Shown: positions 1 to 6,478 of the stretch, piece by piece
How positions within the stretch are numbered: the stretch's first letter is position 1
Layout: each line of letters opens with the position of its first letter
DNA from: an uncultured Megasphaera sp.
Lineage (GTDB): Bacteria > Bacillota > Negativicutes > Veillonellales > Megasphaeraceae
Direction: 5' to 3'
Length of the DNA stretch: 11,513 nucleotides
Assembly (NCBI RefSeq): GCF_958350005.1
Contig: NZ_CATWFF010000057.1
Location: 1 to 11,513, forward strand
Position numbers and translations under genes: made by a program
The notes under the pieces: generated by a model
What the model saw: only the letters and a program-made list of their open reading frames with translations
What the model was told of the DNA's origin: nothing
Databases searched by the model: none

Positions 1-31
1 GTGTAGAAACACAGTTAGTATACAAACAAGA

Positions 32-44
32 ATGAACCGTTCAT
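32..44. promoter_or_regulatory. 13-bp palindrome, possible TetR-type operator
   Basis: ATGAAC-C-GTTCAT is a perfect inverted repeat with 6-bp arms and a single central base. Short GAAC/GTTC palindromes of this form resemble operators of TetR-family repressors, but this is a resemblance only. It lies about 80 bp upstream of the mmdA -10 element. It may therefore belong to a leftward gene beyond the window edge rather than to mmdA. A weak leftward -10 (TATACT, complement of 17-22) lies next to it without a convincing -35. Confidence 0.35.
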
Positions 45-91
45 AAAATGACAGTAACGGGCAGAGACTTTTAATTAGAGAAAAGACGATG

Positions 92-113
92 TTCCCATAT
101 TGTGAAATGGGAA
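92..113. promoter_or_regulatory. Inverted repeat overlapping the mmd promoter -35
   Basis: TTCCCAT (92-98) and ATGGGAA (107-113) are perfect 7-bp arms separated by 8 bp. The element covers the proposed -35 hexamer (100-105), where a bound repressor would block RNA polymerase. It precedes the expected transcription start, so it would act as DNA rather than as an RNA hairpin. The regulator is unknown. Confidence 0.4.
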
Positions 114-129
114 GATACCATGGTATAAT
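100..129 (+). promoter_or_regulatory. Promoter of the mmdA-D-C operon
   Basis: A TATAAT -10 box at 124-129 is preceded by TGG at 121-123, giving an extended -10 (TGnTATAAT). A weak -35, TTGTGA, lies at 100-105 with an 18-bp spacer. Transcription would begin near 136, leaving a leader of about 30 nt before the mmdA ATG, just enough for the GGAGG at 156-160. This is a consensus sigma-70/sigma-A type match, read by eye. Confidence 0.65.
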
Positions 130-167
130 ATATAACTATTGTGACAGTGTATAATGGAGGTGCAGTA

Positions 168-1697
168 ATGGCAACAGTTCAGGAAAAAATTGCCCAGTTC
201 CATGAAAAGCTCGCAAAGATTGAAATGGGCGGCGGACAGGCAAAAATTGATAAACAGCATAGCCAGGGAAAAATGACGGCCCGGGAACGGCTGACAAAGT
301 TATTTGATGCAGGAAGCTTTACGGAAATCAGTCAGTTTATCCGGCATCGGTGTACCAACTTTGACATGCAGAAAAAAGAGATTCCCGGTGATGGTGTCGT
401 AACAGGATACGGTACGATTCACGGCCGCCTCGTCTATGCTTATGCAGAAGACTTTACGGTAGAAGGTGGGTCTCTTGGCGAAATGCATGCTCATAAGATT
501 TGCCAGGTCCAGGAAATGGCCCTGAAAATGGGGGCGCCCATTATTGGCATTAATGATTCCGGCGGTGCCCGTATTCAGGAAGGGGTAGATGCCCTGTCCG
601 GCTTTGGCCGTATTTTTATGAACAACACATCGGCTTCCGGCGTCATTCCGCAGATTTCCGTCATTATGGGACCCTGTGCCGGCGGCGCCGTGTACAGCCC
701 GGCACTGACCGATTTTATTTTTATGGTTAAAAATACGTCCAATATGTTTATTACCGGTCCGGCTGTTATTAAATCGGTTACGGCTGAAGAAGTATCGGCA
801 GAGGAATTAGGTGGTGCAGTGACCCATAATTCTGTATCTGGCGTCGCTCATTTTGCCTGCGAAAATGAAGACGACTGCATTGAAAAAATCAAGGCACTCC
901 TTGATTTCCTGCCCAGCAATAATATGGATGACAGCCCTATTGCCGATACGGACGACGATCCGCAGCGCCAGGATGAACAACTGAATTCCATCATTCCGGA
1001 CAACAGCAATAAGCCTTATGATATGCTCGACGTTATTCGGGCCTGTGTCGATGACGGAAACGTATATGAAGTACTGGAAAACTATGCCATGAATATGATT
1101 ACCTGCTTTGCCCGCTTTGACGGCCAGACTGTAGGTATTATTGCCAATCAGCCAAAATTCCTGGCTGGCTGCCTGGATATTAACGCCTCCGATAAGGCGG
1201 CGCGGTTTATCCGCTTCTGCGACAGTTTCAATATTCCTTTAGTTACGTTCGTTGACGTGCCGGGATTCCTGCCGGGGACGACCCAGGAATTTGGCGGTAT
1301 TATCCGTCATGGCGCAAAGATGCTGTATGCTTATTGTGAAGCGACAGTTCCCAAAATTACGGTTGTTACGCGCAAAGCCTATGGCGGAGCGTATATTGCC
1401 ATGTGCTGCCGTCAGCTCGGCGCCGATATGGTATTTGCCTGGCCTACGGCAGAAATCGCTGTCATGGGTCCCGATGGGGCAGCCAATATTATCTTTAAGC
1501 GCGATCCGGAAAAAGAAAAGAAGAAACAGGAATATATTGAAGAATTTTCTACGCCTTATAAAGCGGCTGAACATGGGTATGTGGACTGCATTATTGAACC
1601 GAAAGAAACCCGTCCCCGCATTATTAATGCGCTGGCAATGCTGTACAGCAAGCGTGAAGACCGGCCGTCCAAAAAGCATGGCAACATGCCGTTGTAA
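168..1697 (+). CDS. mmdA: Methylmalonyl-CoA decarboxylase alpha subunit (carboxyltransferase)
   Basis: This is a 509-aa acyl-CoA carboxyltransferase, the soluble subunit that moves the carboxyl group of methylmalonyl-CoA to the biotin of MmdC. Both crotonase-like halves are visible: SGGARIQEG (131-139) and AGGAVYSP (171-178) in the N-half, and GFLPGTTQEFGG (366-377), RKAYGGAY (402-409) and MGPDGA (433-438) in the C-half. These are the expected CoA- and biotin-binding loops. The start is ATG 168, preceded by GGAGG at 156-160 (7-nt spacing). A GTG at 141 in the same frame adds nine residues with no ribosome binding site of its own. Length matches Veillonella MmdA. A propionyl-CoA carboxylase beta chain is the main alternative, but the anchor and carrier genes that follow favour the decarboxylase. 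First gene of the operon. Confidence 0.9.
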   Translation: MATVQEKIAQFHEKLAKIEMGGGQAKIDKQHSQGKMTARERLTKLFDAGSFTEISQFIRHRCTNFDMQKKEIPGDGVVTGYGTIHGRLVYAYAEDFTVEGGSLGEMHAHKICQVQEMALKMGAPIIGINDSGGARIQEGVDALSGFGRIFMNNTSASGVIPQISVIMGPCAGGAVYSPALTDFIFMVKNTSNMFITGPAVIKSVTAEEVSAEELGGAVTHNSVSGVAHFACENEDDCIEKIKALLDFLPSNNMDDSPIADTDDDPQRQDEQLNSIIPDNSNKPYDMLDVIRACVDDGNVYEVLENYAMNMITCFARFDGQTVGIIANQPKFLAGCLDINASDKAARFIRFCDSFNIPLVTFVDVPGFLPGTTQEFGGIIRHGAKMLYAYCEATVPKITVVTRKAYGGAYIAMCCRQLGADMVFAWPTAEIAVMGPDGAANIIFKRDPEKEKKKQEYIEEFSTPYKAAEHGYVDCIIEPKETRPRIINALAMLYSKREDRPSKKHGNMPL

Positions 1698-1713
1698 GGG
1701 GAGGAATTAGGGT

Positions 1714-2181
1714 ATGGATATGGAAGTAGCGGCATTTGTCATTGTGGCAGTCGGTGTGTTTTTTGTCTGGAAGCAGACAAATCGTCGGTTTGAAGAGATG
1801 GAACAGACCATTGCCTCGCTAAGACGCGATAATGAAGCGCTGCAGAAACGTATGGAACAGGAAGTTCAGGAAGCGGCAGCTTCTGAACCGGCTGCAGCTC
1901 CGGCAGCTATGTCAGAAGAACCGGCCGCAGAACCTCGTCCTATGGTGCCGGTCGGTTCCCGTCAGCCCGTTGTGGTAGCACCGCGTCCCATGGTTGCCAT
2001 AGAAACTCCGGCGCAGGACAAGTCTGCAGAAGCGGAGTTGGATCCTGAAGTGGTTGCTGTGATCATGGCTGCTGTTGCGGCCTGTGGCTATTCGCCGGCA
2101 GCAATACGCTCGATTCGGCCGCAGAAGCAGTCTGTATCGCAGTGGGTTCTGGCAGGACGATTAGCACGTATGAGACAATAA
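1714..2181 (+). CDS. mmdD: MmdD/OadG-like membrane-anchor subunit of the decarboxylase
   Basis: This 155-aa protein has the build of a decarboxylase delta/gamma subunit, which holds the carboxyltransferase and carrier at the membrane. It has one N-terminal membrane helix (about 4-19), a charged heptad-like segment likely to be a coiled coil (about 20-55), an Ala/Pro-rich linker (about 56-105), and a C-terminal region (about 109-155). The C-terminal VVAVIMAAVAACGYSPAAIR followed by W144 resembles the MmdD/MmdE tail. The N-terminus is shorter than in typical OadG, and the coiled coil directly after the membrane helix is unusual. The start ATG 1714 has GGGGAGG at 1698-1704 (9-nt spacing), directly after the mmdA stop, so translation is probably coupled. 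The family call rests on architecture, tail and context more than on strong motifs. Confidence 0.7.
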   Translation: MDMEVAAFVIVAVGVFFVWKQTNRRFEEMEQTIASLRRDNEALQKRMEQEVQEAAASEPAAAPAAMSEEPAAEPRPMVPVGSRQPVVVAPRPMVAIETPAQDKSAEAELDPEVVAVIMAAVAACGYSPAAIRSIRPQKQSVSQWVLAGRLARMRQ

Positions 2182-2217
2182 GTTGATAGATAAGTTTTGT
2201 CTGGAGGATAAAATCGT

Positions 2218-2658
2218 ATGAAACAATTTAAAATTACTGTAAATGGAAAGACCTATGATGTATCCGTAGAAGAGATGAATGTGTCGTCTCCTGCCGCAGC
2301 ACCGGCTCCGGCAGCTGCTCCCACGCCTGCACCGGCAGCACCGTCGGCACCGGCAACACCAGCAGCTCCTGCACCGGCTCCCAAGGCTCCTGTATCTTCC
2401 GCAGCAGATACGCCGGCCGTGTATGGTCCTATTCCGGAAGGTGCCATTGTCGTCAAAGCACCTATGCCGGGAAAAATTTCGGCCATTAAAGCAGAAGTTG
2501 GCGCATCCCTTACACGGGGCGATGTCCTGCTGGTACTGGAAGCGATGAAGATGCAGAATGACATTACGGCTACGGCTGACGGTACGCTCCATGAAGTACG
2601 TGTTGCTGTCGGCGATAACGTCAAGACTGGCGATATACTGGCTGTTATTACAAAATAA
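2218..2658 (+). CDS. mmdC: Biotin carboxyl carrier subunit of the decarboxylase
   Basis: This 146-aa biotin carrier shuttles the carboxyl group from MmdA to the membrane beta subunit. A short N-terminal segment (1-21) of the type found in MmdC/GcdC/1.3S carriers is followed by a flexible Ala/Pro linker (about 22-66) and a biotinyl domain (about 77-146). The biotin lysine is K111 in EAMKM (codon at 2548-2550), 35 residues from the C-terminus as usual for this domain. The PMPGK turn at 82-86 is also typical. Start ATG 2218 has GGAGG at 2203-2207. The gap after mmdD is 36 bp. It is the last gene of the operon, with a terminator 15 bp downstream; no mmdB follows. Confidence 0.92.
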   Translation: MKQFKITVNGKTYDVSVEEMNVSSPAAAPAPAAAPTPAPAAPSAPATPAAPAPAPKAPVSSAADTPAVYGPIPEGAIVVKAPMPGKISAIKAEVGASLTRGDVLLVLEAMKMQNDITATADGTLHEVRVAVGDNVKTGDILAVITK

Positions 2659-2672
2659 TGTGAAACGGAATG

Positions 2673-2716
2673 AACTGCTGAAAAAGTTGGAAGCCCTCTT
2701 TTTCGGCAGTTTTTTA
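2673..2716 (+). terminator. Rho-independent terminator after mmdC
   Basis: AACTGCTGAAAAAG (2673-2686) pairs with CTTTTTCGGCAGTT (2698-2711): a 14-bp stem with one G-U pair and an 11-nt loop. It runs into a T tract ending at 2715. Position and form are those of an intrinsic terminator closing the mmd operon. Confidence 0.88.
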
Positions 2717-2837
2717 TGTCCTGTTATCGAGTATGTATGCCGATCTATGGGATGCCGCTTTTCACGACTGGGCCCATATACGAGAATATCATCATAACAG
2801 GAAAGAGTCTCCGTGCAGTTGTATCCCCATAGGGGGC

Positions 2838-2866
2838 TTGTGAGCTTATGGGAGATACGATATACT
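2838..2866 (+). promoter_or_regulatory. Promoter of the ABC-importer operon
   Basis: TTGTGA (2838-2843) and TATACT (2861-2866) are separated by exactly 17 bp. Transcription would start near 2873. That is downstream of the in-frame ATG at 2848 and upstream of the GTG at 2911, which supports GTG as the true start of the first permease. A short CCCC-ATA-GGGG dyad (2825-2835) lies immediately upstream. Confidence 0.65.
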
Positions 2867-2879
2867 GTACATATTGTAT
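2855..2879. promoter_or_regulatory. Imperfect 25-bp dyad over the -10 and start site, likely operator
   Basis: ATACGATAT (2855-2863) and ATATTGTAT (2871-2879) are 9-bp arms with one mismatched pair, separated by 7 bp. The dyad is centred near 2867, inside the promoter, where a repressor would block initiation. It does not match the NikR or Fur consensus that I know, so the regulator is unidentified. Confidence 0.45.
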
Positions 2880-2910
2880 TTTATTGAGGCACAGGAAGAA
2901 GGGGTACGCA

Positions 2911-3900
2911 GTGAAACGAACACAATGGGCCCGTACGATATGGGGGAAAGGGCTGTTGTTTATGGTCACCATGTTTCTCCTGTCTGCGGCAGTATTTTAT
3001 ATTTCTTCCTATGCACCAGGCGATCCGCTGCAGGCATTTTATGGCGAACGGATAGAACGGATGTCCGCCGAGGAGCTGGCGGCAGCCCGGCAGCGACTGG
3101 GTCTTGATGGGCCCGTATATGTGCGATATGCTTCGTGGCTGTATTTGGCGCTGCATGGCGAATTCGGCATGTCTCTCCTGTATCGGGAACCAGCAGTCGA
3201 CGTCATCCGGGATTATGCAGGCAATACGCTGATACTGGGGACGGTGTCGTACGTACTGGTTTTCCTGTTAGCCGTAGTGCTGGCACTGGTTTGTGTACTT
3301 CATGAAGATACGTGGATCGACACGGTTATTTGTAAAGCCGGCACAATTCTGTATTATATACCGGCATTTTGGCTGGGATTGCTGCTTATTTTAGTGTTTA
3401 ACGTCAATGCTGGCTGGCTGCCGGGCAGCGGTGCCTACGATCCTGGCAGATCCGGCGATATTGTGAATCGAATAGAACATCTTATCTTGCCGGGAATCGT
3501 CATGATTTCCAGTCACGTCTGGTATTATGCATATATTATTCGCAATAAGATGTTACAAGAGGCTCGTCAGGAATATGTTTTTCTTGCCAAGATTAAAGGA
3601 CTGCGGCGCTGGCAGGTAGCCTGCCGCCATTGCCTGCGCAATACGGCACCGACCATTGTCAGCATCATGGCCATTTCGGTTAACCATATTTTAGGCGGCA
3701 CCTATGTCATTGAAGCGGTATTTTCCTATCCCGGCATAGGAGCGATTGCTGTAGAAAGCGCGAAAGGTCACGACTATAATCTGCTTATGCTCATCGTCAT
3801 GGTGACAGGTATGTTCGTCATTTTATCGGGGCTGGTTGCACAGGCTGTGAATGAACGGCTCGATGGACGAATGAAAGCAAACGGGGAGGATCGAGTATGA
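2911..3900 (+). CDS. Peptide/nickel-class ABC importer permease (DppB/NikB-like)
   Basis: This 329-aa inner-membrane permease is of the DppB/OppB/NikB family, one half of the translocation pore. After an N-terminal membrane helix (about 13-34) comes the periplasmic segment with YAPGDP and a LGLDGPVYVRY stretch (64-73) typical of the family. The EAA loop that contacts the ATPase runs from E221 to N244 (EYVFLAKIKGL...RHCLRN). A FSYPGIGAIA motif (271-280) precedes the last helices, and the chain ends near the usual LDxR (D318). I chose GTG 2911, with AAGGGG at 2899-2904 (6-nt spacing); an ATG at 2848 would add 21 residues but lies upstream of the predicted transcript start. It overlaps the next gene by 4 bp (ATGA). 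First gene of the importer operon. Confidence 0.88.
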   Translation: MKRTQWARTIWGKGLLFMVTMFLLSAAVFYISSYAPGDPLQAFYGERIERMSAEELAAARQRLGLDGPVYVRYASWLYLALHGEFGMSLLYREPAVDVIRDYAGNTLILGTVSYVLVFLLAVVLALVCVLHEDTWIDTVICKAGTILYYIPAFWLGLLLILVFNVNAGWLPGSGAYDPGRSGDIVNRIEHLILPGIVMISSHVWYYAYIIRNKMLQEARQEYVFLAKIKGLRRWQVACRHCLRNTAPTIVSIMAISVNHILGGTYVIEAVFSYPGIGAIAVESAKGHDYNLLMLIVMVTGMFVILSGLVAQAVNERLDGRMKANGEDRV

Positions 3901-4796
3901 TGCAGCAAGAAAATCCTTTTCGCATCGTGGGACCAGGAAAGAGAGCCATACAGCGGCCGTGCCGCCGTTCATGGCGGGAAAGGACAGGCCATATACCGGT
4001 TATTTCTCTCTTTTTTCTGGTTTGTATTATCAGCGGCTGTGTATTGGCACCAGTACTGGCCAATCACGATCCGACGCAGTTTTATTTGCAGCACTTAAAC
4101 CAGCCGCCAGACAGTGAATTTTATTTTGGCACCGATAGTTTGGGGCGGGATATTTACTCTATTATCTGGTATGGCGGCCGCATATCGTTGACAGTCGGTG
4201 TGCTGAGCATGATTGTTTCCGCTTGTATCGGCATCAGTTACGGCTGTTTAAGTGGAACGGCACCGGAATGGGCGGACATGCTGCTCATGCGGCTGGCCGA
4301 ACTCCTGAGCAGTATACCGGGAATTTTGCTGCTCCTGTTGCTGATGGCCTTTGTTCCCAATCCCGATGTTCTGTCTATTTCCGCACTCATCGGCGTGACG
4401 ATGTGGATGAATCTGGCTCGTATGGTGCGCAGTGAAGTACGGCAAATCCGAAACAGTGAGTATGTGCTGGCATCGCGCAGCATGGGCGGCGGGTTCTGGC
4501 ATATACTGTGGTATCACCTGATTCCCAACACCGTGTCGGCCTTGTTGTTCATGATTATATCCATGATGGGAAAGGCTATGATGACAGAGGCAACCTTGAG
4601 CTTTCTGGGATTAGGCCTGCCTGTGGGGATTGTTTCGTGGGGCACCATGCTGTCGCTGGCAAATCGGGCGTTACTGACCAACTCCTGGTGGGTCATCCTG
4701 ATTCCCGGGGCATTTTTAATCATAACCCTCATATGCGTCACGTCAGCAGGCGATATGCTGCGCAAAGAAAAGCAGCAGGGATGCAGTAATTTATAA
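3897..4796 (+). CDS. Peptide/nickel-class ABC importer permease (DppC/NikC-like)
   Basis: This 299-aa permease of the DppC/OppC/NikC family is the partner of the preceding gene product. It has a basic cytoplasmic N-terminus (to about 32), a first membrane helix (about 33-54), and the family motif FGTDSLGRD (77-85). The EAA loop starts EYVLASRSMGGGFW (188-201) and ends HLIPN (207-211). EATLSFLGLGLP (231-242) and SWG (247-249) follow. The C-terminal GDMLR (285-289) corresponds to the usual GDxLRD end. Start ATG 3897 overlaps the upstream stop and has GGGGAGG at 3883-3889; an adjacent ATG at 3900 is a possible alternative that removes one residue. Translational coupling is likely. Confidence 0.9.
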   Translation: MMQQENPFRIVGPGKRAIQRPCRRSWRERTGHIPVISLFFLVCIISGCVLAPVLANHDPTQFYLQHLNQPPDSEFYFGTDSLGRDIYSIIWYGGRISLTVGVLSMIVSACIGISYGCLSGTAPEWADMLLMRLAELLSSIPGILLLLLLMAFVPNPDVLSISALIGVTMWMNLARMVRSEVRQIRNSEYVLASRSMGGGFWHILWYHLIPNTVSALLFMIISMMGKAMMTEATLSFLGLGLPVGIVSWGTMLSLANRALLTNSWWVILIPGAFLIITLICVTSAGDMLRKEKQQGCSNL

Positions 4797-4832
4797 AGGG
4801 TTGTAGTGAGTAAAAAGAGAAAGGATGAAAAC

Positions 4833-6401
4833 ATGAATAGAACATTTTCTGTTTTAAAACGACTAGGCTGTGCCGCCCTTGTCTGTTGTATGCTGGTACT
4901 GGCCGGATGCGGAGGGAATACGGCCGGCGGTGATGCCAGGGATGGAAAAGTACTGACCTATGCCAGCCCTGATTATACGACGATTAATTCCCTGTTAAAT
5001 ACGCACGATGAACTGCCGAATATTATTTTTTCCGGACTTATGACCTATGATGCCAAGGGAAATCCTATTCCTGATCTGGCTGAATCGTATGAGTTTAATC
5101 AGGATACGCTGACCTATACGTTTCATCTGCGCGATGGCGTTACCTGGCATGATGGCCAGCCTTTTACGGCGGCTGATGTCAAATTTACGCTGGATACGCT
5201 GACGCATAATAAAGACCTGGAAGCGTCTATTACGGACAATTACAAGGAAATCCAGTCCGTTGCCACGCCAGATGACAAAACCGTCATTATTACGCTGTCG
5301 GCACCCAATGCAGCCATGCTGAATTACCTGACCATTGGCATACTGCCGAAGCATCTGCTGGAAGGCAAGGACATTATGACCGATTCCTTTAATCAGCATC
5401 CTGTCGGTACCGGACGGTATCAGTTTGTCAGCTGGGATAAAGGGCAGTCCATTATTGTTAAAAAGAACCCCAAATTCTATGGGAAAATGCCGAAAATCGA
5501 CGAGATCATTTTCAAGATTATTCCTGATGAAAATGCCAAGGCAGCACAGGTTAAATCTGGCGGCGTCGATTTAGCCTGGCTCAACGCGCAGAATGCCGCT
5601 TCCTTCCGAAATGACAGCAAGTTTGCCGTATATGATTTCAAAACAGCCGATTACCGGGCTATTGCACCGAATTTCAAAGTACCGTTCTGGCAGAAGCACC
5701 GCGAACTGATTCCGCTGCTGGGATATGCTCTGGACAAACAGGCTATTATTGACAGCGTTCTTCAGGGACAGGGGGAAGTTGCGTACAGTCCGCTGCAAAT
5801 CAATAAGGAATACAACGATCCCAATGTGGAACAGCGGGCGTATAATCCGGAACTGTTTAAACAGAAGATCGAAGCCCTGGGCTGGAAGCTGGGCAGTGAC
5901 GGCATTTATGAAAAAGACGGAGAAAAGCTGGCCTTCAGTGTAGATACACGGGAATATGAAGAAGAACGGGTCGATATTGCCAATATCGCATCCAGCCAGT
6001 TTAAGAAAGTCGGCGTACAGATGGACGTACATATTGTGCCAAAACTGGACTGGAAAACGCTGCAGTCCTTCCTGATCGGGCAGGCAGCACCGTTTGATCC
6101 GGATAACGGCACGTATGATTTATTTTATACCGGTGCCAGCGGCAACTACACGGGATACAGCAATGGTGCCGTCGACCAGGCTCTGGCTGCAGCCCGGTCT
6201 TCCTATGATCCGGCTGTACGCAAGGCGGCATATAACCAGTTCCAGCAGGCCTGGGCACAGGACCCGGCATACATCATGGTTGCCTACTTAGACGGCAACT
6301 ATGTGGCCAATAAAAAACTGACCGGCTTGTCGACGGAACGCGTTCTGGGTCATCATGCCGTAGGCGTTATGTGGAATATTGAAGACTGGGATATACAATA
6401 A
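4833..6401 (+). CDS. Substrate-binding lipoprotein, SBP family 5 (Dpp/Opp/Nik type)
   Basis: This 522-aa extracytoplasmic solute-binding lipoprotein captures the ligand and hands it to the two permeases. The signal peptide ends in the lipobox LAGC, with C26 as the lipidated residue. Family 5 signatures include the LTYTFHLRDGVTWHDGQPF stretch (93-111), PVGTGRYQF (190-198) and YAL-DKQAI (298-305). The PFDPDNGTYDLF (420-431) to GYSNGAVDQAL (441-451) stretch fits nickel/peptide subfamilies. A HH pair (507-508) lies near the C-terminus. I chose ATG 4833, with AAAGGA at 4820-4825 (7-nt spacing); a GTG at 4806 would put nine polar residues before the signal peptide. Di/oligopeptides, nickel chelates or related ligands are all possible. 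Confidence 0.88.
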   Translation: MNRTFSVLKRLGCAALVCCMLVLAGCGGNTAGGDARDGKVLTYASPDYTTINSLLNTHDELPNIIFSGLMTYDAKGNPIPDLAESYEFNQDTLTYTFHLRDGVTWHDGQPFTAADVKFTLDTLTHNKDLEASITDNYKEIQSVATPDDKTVIITLSAPNAAMLNYLTIGILPKHLLEGKDIMTDSFNQHPVGTGRYQFVSWDKGQSIIVKKNPKFYGKMPKIDEIIFKIIPDENAKAAQVKSGGVDLAWLNAQNAASFRNDSKFAVYDFKTADYRAIAPNFKVPFWQKHRELIPLLGYALDKQAIIDSVLQGQGEVAYSPLQINKEYNDPNVEQRAYNPELFKQKIEALGWKLGSDGIYEKDGEKLAFSVDTREYEEERVDIANIASSQFKKVGVQMDVHIVPKLDWKTLQSFLIGQAAPFDPDNGTYDLFYTGASGNYTGYSNGAVDQALAAARSSYDPAVRKAAYNQFQQAWAQDPAYIMVAYLDGNYVANKKLTGLSTERVLGHHAVGVMWNIEDWDIQ

Positions 6402-6424
6402 ATAAAAAAACATAGACAGACAGC

Positions 6425-6452
6425 ACCGAAAGCCCTGTACAGGGCTTTCGGT
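6425..6452. terminator. Perfect 28-bp palindrome between binding-protein and ATPase genes
   Basis: ACCGAAAGCCCTGT (6425-6438) is followed directly by its exact reverse complement (6439-6452). As RNA this is a 12-bp or longer GC-rich hairpin with a tiny loop. Only a weak T-containing tail (ATTTCTG) follows, so read-through to the ATPase genes is expected. It probably acts as an attenuator or as a 3'-end protector that lets the binding protein be made in excess over the ATPases. It could be a full terminator if the ATPase genes have a promoter that I cannot see in the 26 bp that remain. Confidence 0.7.
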
Positions 6453-6478
6453 ATTTCTGTACGGGACAGGATGAGACG

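Noticed and set aside
1..12. GTGT-AGAA-ACAC at the left edge
   Set aside because: A 4-bp stem is not significant, and its left context is cut off by the window edge.
2825..2835. CCCC-ATA-GGGG mini-dyad upstream of the importer promoter
   Set aside because: The arms are only 4 bp and the element is common by chance; I mention it only as context for the promoter.
2717..2837. Possible riboswitch leader before the importer operon
   Set aside because: The stretch between the mmdC terminator and the promoter lies upstream of the predicted transcript start, and I could match no known riboswitch core motif in it.
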